The notes beneath the pieces are model-generated. The model saw nothing but the letters and a program-made list of their open reading frames with translations, searched no databases and was not told the origin of the DNA. DNA of 9,167 nucleotides from Rugosibacter sp. (GTDB lineage: Bacteria; Pseudomonadota; Gammaproteobacteria; Burkholderiales; Rhodocyclaceae): contig JALRCC010000191.1 in assembly GCA_023257495.1 (NCBI GenBank), forward strand, positions 1 to 9,167, written 5' to 3'. How positions within the stretch are numbered: position 1 is the stretch's first letter; every line of letters starts with the position of its first letter. Below, one piece after another: positions 1 through 5,963 of this stretch. The position numbers and the translations under genes were made by a program.

Positions 1-508
1 TATCGAAAACGGAAGTCCGATTTGGTATCACCACCCGACTTCCGGCAGCGGGGTCGATATCGGCGTATTGCCGGTTTCCCTTAACGAGAAATTCAAAGCA
101 ATCGCTCTAAACGACATTCCCTGCGAGAAAATGACGCTTCGTGTCTCTCACGACGTCTTTGTGCTTGGTTACCCGCTGGGCATAATGAATTCTCATGGGC
201 TACCCGTTTGGAAGCGAGCCAGTGTCGCGTCGGAACCGGGAACCGCCTCACCAACATATCTCGTGGATACAGCAACAAGATCAGGCATGTCTGGTTCTCC
301 GGTGCTTTTTCGATATCGCGGGTTCTACAAGAATGATCCACAGTCCACGGAACCCGCAGACGATGATTGGTTTGGCGAAGGCGACATGTTCGCGGGCGTA
401 TATTCCGGTCGCCTTGGCGCATCGTCGCTAGAAGCACAACTGGGAGTCGTGTGGAAGCCCCATCTGCTCGACGAGATTATTGATGGCCACGTTAAGGCAG
501 ACTGCTAG
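1..508 (+). CDS. Trypsin-like serine protease, 5'-truncated by window edge
   Basis: The frame is open from base 2 to the TAG at 506-508, so the gene starts outside the window; 168 C-terminal residues are visible. Two elements of a chymotrypsin-fold protease can be seen. One is the segment GVDIGVLPV, whose Asp (codon 56-58) fits the catalytic acid. The other is GMSGSPV, whose Ser (codon 290-292) fits the nucleophile in the GxSGxP context. The catalytic His would lie upstream and cannot be checked. A TTG at 68 could start a shorter product, but this would drop the Asp strand, so it is unlikely. No membrane segment is visible. A strong terminator follows at 608-641. The substrate is unknown. Stand-alone proteases of this type occur both as housekeeping enzymes and as parts of conflict systems. 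The partner would have to be upstream, so its role stays open. Confidence 0.75.
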   Translation, partial: IENGSPIWYHHPTSGSGVDIGVLPVSLNEKFKAIALNDIPCEKMTLRVSHDVFVLGYPLGIMNSHGLPVWKRASVASEPGTASPTYLVDTATRSGMSGSPVLFRYRGFYKNDPQSTEPADDDWFGEGDMFAGVYSGRLGASSLEAQLGVVWKPHLLDEIIDGHVKADC

Positions 509-607
509 CCCTGCGGTCCACACGGATCTTGCACGAAAAGCCGCGCAAGTCGGTGACCTCCACGCTGAAGCTGTAGAAAACCCCCCTTTTCACGCCCCGC
601 ACGGCGT

Positions 608-641
608 AAAAAATGGCGCGGATTCTCCCGCGCCATTTTTT
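608..641. terminator. Strong bidirectional intrinsic terminator
   Basis: A perfect 14-bp inverted repeat (608-621 and 628-641) has a 6-nt loop (ATTCTC). The GC core is TGGCGCGG/CCGCGCCA, with an A6 run on the left and a T6 run on the right, so it has the form of a rho-independent terminator on both strands. On the plus strand it would end the protease transcript, 100 nt after its stop codon. It also isolates the toxin-antitoxin module from upstream transcription. Confidence 0.9.
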
Positions 642-669
642 ATTCCCTCACCCTGAATCACCCGCTCGC

Positions 670-723
670 CGTATCGTCAGCGCCGACTTTTTGGGGCATC
701 GCTGGTCGGCGGCATGTTCCAGC
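670..723 (+). repeat. Dispersed repeat, copy A (54 bp)
   Basis: This segment aligns without gaps to 1443-1496 with 46 of 54 bases identical. The best conserved blocks are CGCCGACTTTT near the left end and CGGCATGTTCCAGC at the right end. Copy A contains a perfect 7-bp inverted repeat, CGCCGAC (681-687) and GTCGGCG (705-711), so a transcript could fold. No coding potential is apparent. Together with copy B it brackets the toxin-antitoxin genes in direct orientation. Confidence 0.75.
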
Positions 724-774
724 CTTCGGTCTCCACTGGACGTCTCACAAGCGGGCTGCCTTTACCTTCAACGC

Positions 775-803
775 TGGACATCCGCACTGTCAGGTGACAA
801 TAG
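775..803 (+). promoter_or_regulatory. Candidate promoter/operator region of the toxin-antitoxin module
   Basis: TGGACA (775-780) matches five of six bases of a sigma-70 -35 box, but no good -10 box lies at the usual distance; GACAAT (796-801) is nearest, at only 15 bp. A small dyad, TGTCA-GG-TGACA (788-799), overlaps this area about 30 bp upstream of the toxin ATG. Ribbon-helix-helix antitoxins usually repress their own operon by binding such dyads, so this is a plausible autoregulatory operator. The promoter boxes alone are weak. Confidence 0.3.
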
Positions 804-828
804 GCACACATTTAGGTAGGCTGGCCGC

Positions 829-1122
829 ATGAAACCATTTCGTTGGAGCCCCGATAAGAACGAGGCGCTGAAAGTTGAGCGTGGCATTTCATTTGAGGTG
901 ATAGCGCTTGCGATTGAGGCCGATGGTTTGCTGGATGAATTGCGTCATCCGAACACGGAAAAATATCCAAGCCAGTCCGTTCTTGTCGCGGCATTTGATA
1001 ACTATGTTTACTTGGTGCCTTACGTTGAAGCGCCGGATCACTATTTTCTGAAAACAGTGATTCCAAGCAGAAAGGCTACCCGGGATGACTTGCTGAGGAG
1101 CAACCCTGATGAAAAAACTTGA
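829..1122 (+). CDS. BrnT/DUF497-like toxin of a type II toxin-antitoxin module
   Basis: This is a 97-residue protein with the BrnT/DUF497 layout. The N-terminal FRWSPDKNEALKVERGISFE (residues 4-23) corresponds to the family's W-D-x-x-K...HGVSFE segment, and the C-terminal IPSRKATRDDL (residues 78-88) corresponds to the family's conserved I-S-A-R-x-A motif. BrnT toxins have a compact RNase fold and stop growth by cutting RNA; here that activity is inferred from family. Length is close to the usual 90-100 residues. The start ATG is preceded only by a weak TAGGTAGG. The toxin comes before the antitoxin, the same order as in brnTA, and the two genes overlap by 14 nt. The typical HGVSFE histidine is Arg here (ERGISFE), so activity may differ from characterised BrnT, although the change may be normal for this subfamily. 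I leave the symbol blank because the antitoxin is not BrnA-like. Confidence 0.8.
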   Translation: MKPFRWSPDKNEALKVERGISFEVIALAIEADGLLDELRHPNTEKYPSQSVLVAAFDNYVYLVPYVEAPDHYFLKTVIPSRKATRDDLLRSNPDEKT

Positions 1123-1432
1123 CGCATTTGAGAAGGAGATTCTGGATGCCTACGAAAAAGGCGAACTCAAGTCGACCTCTCCTTCAAAAGCAAAATTGGC
1201 AAAATTCAAAGCCGCCGCTACAGCGACTTTTCTCAAGGAAAAGCGGGTCAATATTCGCCTGTCCACGCCAGACCTGATGGATATTCAAGCCCGAGCTCTC
1301 GAAGAGGGCATGCCATACCAGACCTTAATCGCCAGTGTGCTTCACAAATTTGTATCCGGGCGGCTTGTAGAGACGCCGTCAAGCCTGGCCCTGCGCTCAA
1401 GCGGCACGCGCCAAAAGCGGCGCGCCCCTTAG
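1109..1432 (+). CDS. CopG/ribbon-helix-helix-type antitoxin
   Basis: This is a 107-residue protein whose ATG lies inside the toxin's 3' end (14-nt overlap), with a good ribosome site GAGGAG at 1095-1100, 8 nt upstream. Residues 1-35 are charged and probably flexible. Residues 43-87 (KEKRVNIRLSTPDL...EGMPYQTLIASVLHKFVSG) have the strand-helix-helix pattern of CopG-type antitoxins; the beta strand RVNIRLS would contact DNA. The expected role is to neutralise the upstream toxin and repress the pair's promoter, probably at the dyad 788-799. The last 18 or so residues (after RLVE) are rich in Ser, Arg and Ala and look unrelated to the fold. The DNA encoding them forms a hairpin (1407-1424), so this tail may have been added when the gene's end was replaced. 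No separate promoter is visible, so it is probably co-transcribed with the toxin. Confidence 0.8.
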   Translation: MKKLDAFEKEILDAYEKGELKSTSPSKAKLAKFKAAATATFLKEKRVNIRLSTPDLMDIQARALEEGMPYQTLIASVLHKFVSGRLVETPSSLALRSSGTRQKRRAP

Positions 1433-1442
1433 CTCTACGTTG

Positions 1443-1496
1443 CGTATCACCAACGCCGACTTTTCGTGGCATTGCCGGTCGCCGGCATGTTCCAGC
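1443..1496 (+). repeat. Dispersed repeat, copy B (54 bp)
   Basis: Direct copy of 670-723 (46/54 identical), starting 10 nt after the antitoxin stop codon. It carries a small hairpin, GCCGG-TCG-CCGGC (1474-1486). There is no T run, so it is not an ordinary terminator, although it lies between convergent genes. Its first 22 bases match 1952-1973 inside the lipoprotein gene with one mismatch. Confidence 0.75.
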
Positions 1497-1505
1497 TTGG
1501 GCTTG

Positions 1506-1537
1506 CCGGTTGTCCGGTTGTCTGGCTGTGCGGTGAT
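1506..1537 (+). repeat. Degenerating 8-nt tandem repeat
   Basis: Four successive 8-mers can be read: CCGGTTGT, CCGGTTGT, CTGGCTGT and GCGGTGAT. The first two are identical and the others decay. The tract directly follows repeat copy B in the space between convergent genes and has no visible coding role. Confidence 0.5.
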
Positions 1538-1552
1538 TGTTTGCCAGCGTAG

Positions 1553-2044
1553 CTAGTCGAAATAACTTCGCACTTCTTCAAGGCGCGGAGCGAACCAGCC
1601 CTTGGCCAGGCTGTCGATCCGGACTTTTCCCTTGCTGCTCGGTGCATGGATGAAGCGGCCTTCGCCGATGTAGATGCCGACGTGGGAAAGCGGTTTGTTC
1701 AGGGTGTTGAAAAATACCAGGTCGCCGGGCTGGATATAGGCGATGTCCACAACACGACCGCGACGCGCGATGTCGGCGGCAGAGCCTTTTAGTTTGAGAT
1801 TGACCGATTGATCAAAAACATAGCTGACCATGCCGCTGCAATCGAGGCCGGCTTCGGGGTTCTTGCCGCCGAAGCGGTAGTCGATATTGATGAGGCCGAG
1901 CGAAAACAACACGACTTCGTTGGCTTTTTCGCGCCCGGCGGCGGAGCGCACCGTCTCACCAACGCCGACTTTTTGCGGCGCGCTGCCGCACGCGGCGAGG
2001 AATAAAACACAGGGGATCAGCAAGGTGAGCCAGCGTGAGCGCAT
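1553..2044 (-). CDS. NlpC/P60 (C40) peptidoglycan endopeptidase, lipoprotein
   Basis: This is a 163-residue protein. Residues 1-19 form a lipoprotein signal peptide (MRSRW, hydrophobic stretch, lipobox L-A-A-C with lipidated Cys19); Gly follows the Cys, consistent with outer-membrane sorting. The rest is an NlpC/P60 domain with the catalytic Cys in GLDCSG (Cys69), the His in SHVGIYIG (His121) and a third polar residue at His133 in FIHAPS. Such enzymes cut peptide stems of peptidoglycan in the periplasm (Spr/MepS and NlpC type). I start at the ATG at 2044 because the lipobox sits correctly after it; the frame is open further upstream without a signal peptide. No clear Shine-Dalgarno sequence precedes the ATG. 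It is the last gene of the minus-strand train, 62 nt after clsB. Codons 25-31, just after the lipid Cys, lie within a partial copy of the dispersed repeat. The exact cleavage specificity is not visible. Confidence 0.88.
   Translation of the reverse strand: MRSRWLTLLIPCVLFLAACGSAPQKVGVGETVRSAAGREKANEVVLFSLGLINIDYRFGGKNPEAGLDCSGMVSYVFDQSVNLKLKGSAADIARRGRVVDIAYIQPGDLVFFNTLNKPLSHVGIYIGEGRFIHAPSSKGKVRIDSLAKGWFAPRLEEVRSYFD
1952..1973 (+). repeat. Partial copy C of the dispersed repeat, inside a gene
   Basis: This 22-bp segment matches the left end of copy B (1443-1464) at 21 of 22 positions and includes the shared CGCCGACTTTT core. It lies antisense within the lipoprotein gene, where it encodes KVGVGET right after the lipobox. 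The similarity fades to the right, although spacing of GC blocks remains roughly alike. Confidence 0.55.
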
Positions 2045-2106
2045 GGATTTTATTGAGGATGAATTTTGACGGAGGGTTGCATCGTAAGGAATAAAAGCGT
2101 GTGGCG

Positions 2107-3297
2107 TCAACGGGTGCCAGGCGTGGTGTAGTGGCTGCCATAGCCCGTCATGCCGACCAGCAGGCGCACCAGTGCGTAGGCGGCGTTGTTGATTTGCCGC
2201 ATCAGCCATGAACGGTGTTGCACGCCACGGTGAATTTCAACAGCATCGTGGCGGATGGCCGAACGTAGATGGGCAGCGAGCTCAAGCGCGAAAGATGGGT
2301 TGCGCGCGATGATGTTCGCTTCCCGAGACAGAAGCAAGCTGAATGGGTCGATGTTCGATGAGCCAACAGTCGCCCATTCACCATCAATCACGGCGACTTT
2401 GGCATGCAGGTAGGATGGCTGATGTTCAAAAATACGCACACCGGCATTGAGCAGACTATCGTAAATCGATTGCATGGCGTGATGCTGCAGCACGTAGTCT
2501 GCGCGGCCTTGCAATAGCAGCGTGACGCTGACGCCGCGCTGGGCAGCGGCTACCAATGCCTCACGAAAACGCTTGCCGGGCAGAAAGTAGGCATTGGCGA
2601 GGATGATTTCCTGCTGTGCATTATTCATGGCCTCCAGATAGGCTTCTTCAATATCATGCCGGTGACGCAGATTATCGCGGATCACGAGCGCGGCCTGCAG
2701 GTTGCCTGCGGGAGGTTGTGGTTGTGGCTGAAAATCCGGCGCATGTGGCCGATGTCCAAGACGCGACCAGCGCACGATGTGCCACACATGACGCATGTTG
2801 GCATGAATGACGTTAACCAGCGGGCCCTGGATGCTCACCGCATAGTCAAAGCGTGGCCTCGCTATGCCGACATCAAAATCGCTGATGATATTAATGCCGC
2901 CGACAAAAGCCAGGCAGCCATCGATCACAGCCAGCTTGCGATGCAGCCGCCGCAAGCGATGCCAATGCAGCCGCCACTGACGGGGTTGCGGGCGATACAC
3001 CAGCAGCTCAACGCCATCATTGATGAGCGCAGCACCCAGGCTGGTGGCGAAGTCGCGTGCGCCAAAGCCATCCACCAGAACGCGTACGGCAACACCACGC
3101 CGCACGGCGCGCACCATCGCTGCTGCGACACGTTGGCCAGTTTCATCATTGGCAAAAATATACGTTTCGAGATGCACTTCATGCGCTGCGTTATCAATGG
3201 CCGTGATCAGCGCGGGGAAATAGTCGACTCCCGTGGCCAGTAGTTGCAGCGCGTTGCCGGGTAACCAATTTTGCGTCTGTCCCTGAGTGGCGTTCAT
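2107..3297 (-). CDS. clsB: Cardiolipin synthase B (phospholipase D family)
   Basis: This is a 396-residue protein with two phospholipase D HxKxxxxD motifs: HRKLAVID (His119, Lys121, Asp126) followed by GGIN, and HAKVAVID (His298, Lys300, Asp305) followed by VGSSNID. Length and spacing match E. coli ClsB (413 residues), as do family blocks such as ANAYFLPG near residue 235. ClsB makes cardiolipin at the inner membrane by transferring phosphatidyl groups; E. coli ClsB can also use phosphatidylglycerol or glycerol phosphodiesters. No N-terminal transmembrane segments are present, unlike ClsA. I chose the ATG at 3297 because it overlaps the ybhP stop codon as ATGA and begins the family's N-terminus; an upstream in-frame ATG at 3360 would lie deep within ybhP. 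The ybhP-clsB order matches E. coli. ybhN, the third gene there, is absent; the lipoprotein gene follows instead. Confidence 0.93.
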   Translation of the reverse strand: MNATQGQTQNWLPGNALQLLATGVDYFPALITAIDNAAHEVHLETYIFANDETGQRVAAAMVRAVRRGVAVRVLVDGFGARDFATSLGAALINDGVELLVYRPQPRQWRLHWHRLRRLHRKLAVIDGCLAFVGGINIISDFDVGIARPRFDYAVSIQGPLVNVIHANMRHVWHIVRWSRLGHRPHAPDFQPQPQPPAGNLQAALVIRDNLRHRHDIEEAYLEAMNNAQQEIILANAYFLPGKRFREALVAAAQRGVSVTLLLQGRADYVLQHHAMQSIYDSLLNAGVRIFEHQPSYLHAKVAVIDGEWATVGSSNIDPFSLLLSREANIIARNPSFALELAAHLRSAIRHDAVEIHRGVQHRSWLMRQINNAAYALVRLLVGMTGYGSHYTTPGTR

Positions 3298-4082
3298 GCG
3301 GCGGTGGAAGCGATTTGCAGCGTGGCGGAAAGCGCGGCGTGGTCCGAAATGCGTGACCACGGCAGGCCCGCATGGCGGTGCGTAGCGGTAGCAATTAAGC
3401 CGCGCTGATAAATGCGATCAAGCCGGAACAGGGGAAGCATCGCAGGATAGCTGCGCCGTGGGCGCGCTACCTTGTTCTGGTTTGCCAGCGAATGGGTGTC
3501 AGTGAATATCTCGGAGAGCCCTAGCCGTTGCGCCAGCATGTCGCCCGCATGATTGCGCCAGTCGTTGAAGTCTCCGGCAATGAGTAGTGGTGCGCCAGGC
3601 ATTACCATGCGGTCGATGTAGCTGGCCAGGGCATCCAGCTGCCAGCGGCGAGAGCGCGCAAAGAGCGATAAATGGACGCATACGCAATGCAGCACCTGAT
3701 TGAGTTGCGGTAGCTCAATGGCACAATGTAGCAGCCCGCGTCGCTCGAAGCGCAAATGAGTGACATCCTGATTGTGCTGATGCAGGATAGGGAAGCGTGA
3801 AAGTATGGCATTACCGTGATGGCCGTGGTCATACACCACGTTTTTCCCATAGGCGCTGCTGTGCCAGACATCGGCGGCGAGAAATTCGTGCTGCGGTTCA
3901 GCAGGCCAGTGTTCATGCTGCTCGCCGTGTTTCAGATGCAGCCCCTGCACCTCCTGCAAAAATACGATGTCGGCATTGAGTGCGCGCAAGCGCTCGCGTA
4001 ACTCGTGCACCATCATGCGGCGATTGAACTGGGAAAATCCTTTATGAATATTCCAGGTAGCGACCGAAATCGACAGCGTCAT
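3294..4082 (-). CDS. ybhP: YbhP-like endonuclease/exonuclease/phosphatase family protein
   Basis: This is a 262-residue protein of the EEP fold, with the whole metal-dependent hydrolase signature: TWNIHKGF with Asn11, LQEV with Glu44, a catalytic His137 in CVHLSL, GDFNDW with Asp171 and Asn173, LDRIY with Asp222, and the terminal SDHAALSA with Asp247 and His248. It resembles E. coli YbhP in length and in motifs such as the early HKGF and the HHGNAILSR segment. The substrate is not established. EEP members cut nucleic acids or phosphate esters, and constant linkage to clsB hints at a lipid-related phosphodiester, but that is inference. There is no signal peptide, so it is probably cytoplasmic. 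Its TGA overlaps the clsB ATG, so clsB translation probably depends on it. It starts 11 nt after yhhQ. No strong ribosome site is seen. Confidence 0.9.
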   Translation of the reverse strand: MTLSISVATWNIHKGFSQFNRRMMVHELRERLRALNADIVFLQEVQGLHLKHGEQHEHWPAEPQHEFLAADVWHSSAYGKNVVYDHGHHGNAILSRFPILHQHNQDVTHLRFERRGLLHCAIELPQLNQVLHCVCVHLSLFARSRRWQLDALASYIDRMVMPGAPLLIAGDFNDWRNHAGDMLAQRLGLSEIFTDTHSLANQNKVARPRRSYPAMLPLFRLDRIYQRGLIATATHRHAGLPWSRISDHAALSATLQIASTAA

Positions 4083-4093
4083 GACTCACACGC

Positions 4094-4804
4094 TCAAACG
4101 CGCACGCGGAAAGGATTGAAATTGGTATCGCGGTCGTACCAGTCTTCGTTTTCGACGCGCTTGAGAAAAGCCACAACACGGTAGGTCACGGGCGTCATGA
4201 GGATTTCCCAACTGGTCTTCAGTACATACTGGGCGATGACGATGGTCACAATCTGTGCATCAGGCCAGATGCCGTAAAAAGCGATGACATAAAACAGGCT
4301 CGAATCGACTGCCTCGCCCACGAGTGTTGAGCCGATGGTGCGCGTCCATAACCAGCGGCCCGCGCTCCAGATTTTCATTTTCGCCAGCACATAACTGTTG
4401 GCGAAGCTGCCACACCAGAAGGCGATCATGGAGCCTGCCACGATGCGCCAGGTGTTGCCGAAAACCGCTTCAAGGTGCGTCTGATAGCTCTGGTTGAAGG
4501 CATCCGGCACAGGCGGCAAAGCGAGCACGACCGCTGCCATGAAGCTGGCGAATACCAGCGCCGCAAAGCCCGCCCAAACCACGCGCCGATCGCGGCCATA
4601 GCCATACACTTCGGTGAGTATGTCGCCGAAAATATACGAGATCGGGAAGAACAGCACGCCACCGCTGAACGATACCGCGCCGATCATCGGCAGCGTGATT
4701 TGCGCCGCCTTGGCCGCGCCGATGAGGTTGGCGCAGAGCAGCACGCAGACAAACGCCGCCATGACAAAATCGTAATAGCGGTAGTTGCGCTGCGGTGTTG
4801 TCAT
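4094..4804 (-). CDS. yhhQ: Queuosine precursor transporter (YhhQ, DUF165/VUT family)
   Basis: This is a 236-residue, very hydrophobic protein with about six membrane helices. It has the family hallmarks FPISYIFGDILTEVYGY (residues 53-69) and GSTLVGEAVDSS (residues 158-169). E. coli YhhQ imports the queuine precursors preQ0 and preQ1 for tRNA modification, and the same role at the inner membrane is expected here. The last 20 residues are polar (DWYDRDTNFNPF), a likely cytoplasmic tail. It begins 33 nt after nadA. No Shine-Dalgarno sequence is evident. A 7-codon reading frame (ATG at 4824 on the minus strand) ends in a TGA overlapping this ATG, so restarting by ribosomes that finish it is conceivable but weakly supported. 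The repeat-like segment 4826-4846 lies in the upstream gap. I see no preQ1 riboswitch, and the gap is too short for a usual one. Confidence 0.9.
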   Translation of the reverse strand: MTTPQRNYRYYDFVMAAFVCVLLCANLIGAAKAAQITLPMIGAVSFSGGVLFFPISYIFGDILTEVYGYGRDRRVVWAGFAALVFASFMAAVVLALPPVPDAFNQSYQTHLEAVFGNTWRIVAGSMIAFWCGSFANSYVLAKMKIWSAGRWLWTRTIGSTLVGEAVDSSLFYVIAFYGIWPDAQIVTIVIAQYVLKTSWEILMTPVTYRVVAFLKRVENEDWYDRDTNFNPFRVRV

Positions 4805-4825
4805 CGGCTTTGCGCAGTGCTCATG

Positions 4826-4846
4826 AAAAGTCGGCGCTCATGACAC
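4826..4846 (-). repeat. Possible partial copy D of the dispersed repeat
   Basis: Read on the minus strand, these 21 bases match the left end of copy A (671-691) at 18 positions, including the CGCCGACTTTT core. The segment overlaps the nadA stop codon and enters the nadA-yhhQ gap. It is the only copy in inverted orientation. Similarity does not continue rightward, so chance is not excluded. Confidence 0.35.
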
Positions 4847-5935
4847 GGCGAGCATGCGTTCTAACGCAACCTTGGCAGGCACGGCTTCGTGTTCGGGCAC
4901 CTTGATTTGGTTGACCACTTTGCCCGCGACCAGGTTTTCCAGCGTCCAGGCCAGATGTTGCGGGTCGATGCGCTGCATGGTGGAACACATGCACACGGTG
5001 CTGGCCATGAACTGCACGATCTTGCCCTCAGCTTTAACTTCGCGGGCCAGTCGTTCAACCAGATTCAGTTCAGTGCCGACCAGCCAGCGCGTATTGGGCG
5101 GGCCGGCCTTGACGGTCTTGAGAATGTATTCGGTGCTGCCGATGTAGTCGGATTGCTTGCATACTTCAAAGCTGCATTCCGGATGCGAAATGACAATGCC
5201 ATCCGGATACTGATTGCGAAACTTAATGATGTCGCGTGGCTGAAACATCTGGTGTACGGAACAGAAGCCATGCCACAGGATGATTTTTGCCTTGCTGATT
5301 TGCTCACGCGTGAGGCCGCCTTGCTCCAGGTCGGGATTCCAGATCACCATTTCATCCAGCGGAATGTTCATCTGGTAACCGCTCCAGCGCCCCAGATGCT
5401 GATCGGGAAAGAACAATACTTTTTCGCGCTGGTTAAATGACCATTCAAGAATCCTGGGTGCGTTGGACGAGGTGCACACAATGCCACCATGCATGCCGCA
5501 AAAAGCCTTGAGATCGGCGGCGGAGTTGATGTAGGTGACGGGCGTTATTTTTTCATCGGGATTCATCAAGGCCGACAATTCGCGCCAGCAACGCTCTACC
5601 TTGGCCAAGCTTGCCATGTCAGCCATGGAGCAGCCTGCAGCCAGGTCAGGCAGAATCGAAATCTGCTCTGGTCGCGAGAGAATATCGGCGACTTCGGCCA
5701 TGAAGTGCACGCCACAAAAGATGATGTTTTCCGCGTCCGATTGCCCGGCCAGACGCGAGAGCTTGAGCGAATCACCGGTCAGGTCGGCATGTTCATACAC
5801 GTCGGCGCGCTGGTAGTGGTGGCACAGCAGCACGGCCTTGTTGCCCAGCGCAGCCTTGGCTGCGCGGATGCGCTCACCCGCTTCTTTGTCGGCTAACGCG
5901 TTGAAGTGATCAAATTTTATGGTGGTCGTTTGCAT
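4838..5935 (-). CDS. nadA: Quinolinate synthase
   Basis: This is a 365-residue NadA, which condenses iminoaspartate with dihydroxyacetone phosphate to quinolinate in de novo NAD synthesis in the cytosol. The three expected [4Fe-4S] cysteines are present: Cys102 in AAGCSMAD, Cys225 in HGFCSVHQMF, and Cys317 (or the neighbouring Cys315) in VCMCSTM. Substrate-contact segments CHHYQR (residues 38-43), FCGVHFMAE (73-81), TYINSAA (134-140), SHPECSFEV (250-258) and GSTEY (266-270) are recognisable. Length matches the longer NadA form. The ATG at 5935 follows GAGAG by a suitable distance, 28 nt after the rhodanese gene. nadB and nadC are not in the window. The final motif is CMCSTM, so it lacks the CxxCxxC pattern that E. 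coli uses for its redox-sensitive disulfide, and regulation of that kind is not expected. NadA identity is near certain. Confidence 0.97.
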   Translation of the reverse strand: MQTTTIKFDHFNALADKEAGERIRAAKAALGNKAVLLCHHYQRADVYEHADLTGDSLKLSRLAGQSDAENIIFCGVHFMAEVADILSRPEQISILPDLAAGCSMADMASLAKVERCWRELSALMNPDEKITPVTYINSAADLKAFCGMHGGIVCTSSNAPRILEWSFNQREKVLFFPDQHLGRWSGYQMNIPLDEMVIWNPDLEQGGLTREQISKAKIILWHGFCSVHQMFQPRDIIKFRNQYPDGIVISHPECSFEVCKQSDYIGSTEYILKTVKAGPPNTRWLVGTELNLVERLAREVKAEGKIVQFMASTVCMCSTMQRIDPQHLAWTLENLVAGKVVNQIKVPEHEAVPAKVALERMLAVS

Positions 5936-5963
5936 GGCAATGAACTCTCATTAACTCGTTATT

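Noticed and set aside
509..607. A remnant coding region after the protease stop.
   Set aside because: An open stretch of about 45 codons exists in one frame but has no start codon, and it runs through the terminator hairpin. No family was recognised.
613..819. Plus-strand open frame of 68 codons.
   Set aside because: It starts inside the terminator stem and runs through repeat copy A. It has no ribosome site and no protein-like composition.
1474..1486. Hairpin of repeat copy B as a terminator between the convergent genes.
   Set aside because: The stem is only 5 bp and no T run follows on either strand.
2656..3243. Long plus-strand open frame of 195 codons.
   Set aside because: It lies entirely opposite clsB, whose two HKD motifs and family length are clear. 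The translated frame shows no recognisable motif.
4889..5440. Plus-strand open frame of 183 codons.
   Set aside because: It is antisense to nadA. The nadA cysteines and substrate motifs all lie in the minus-strand frame.
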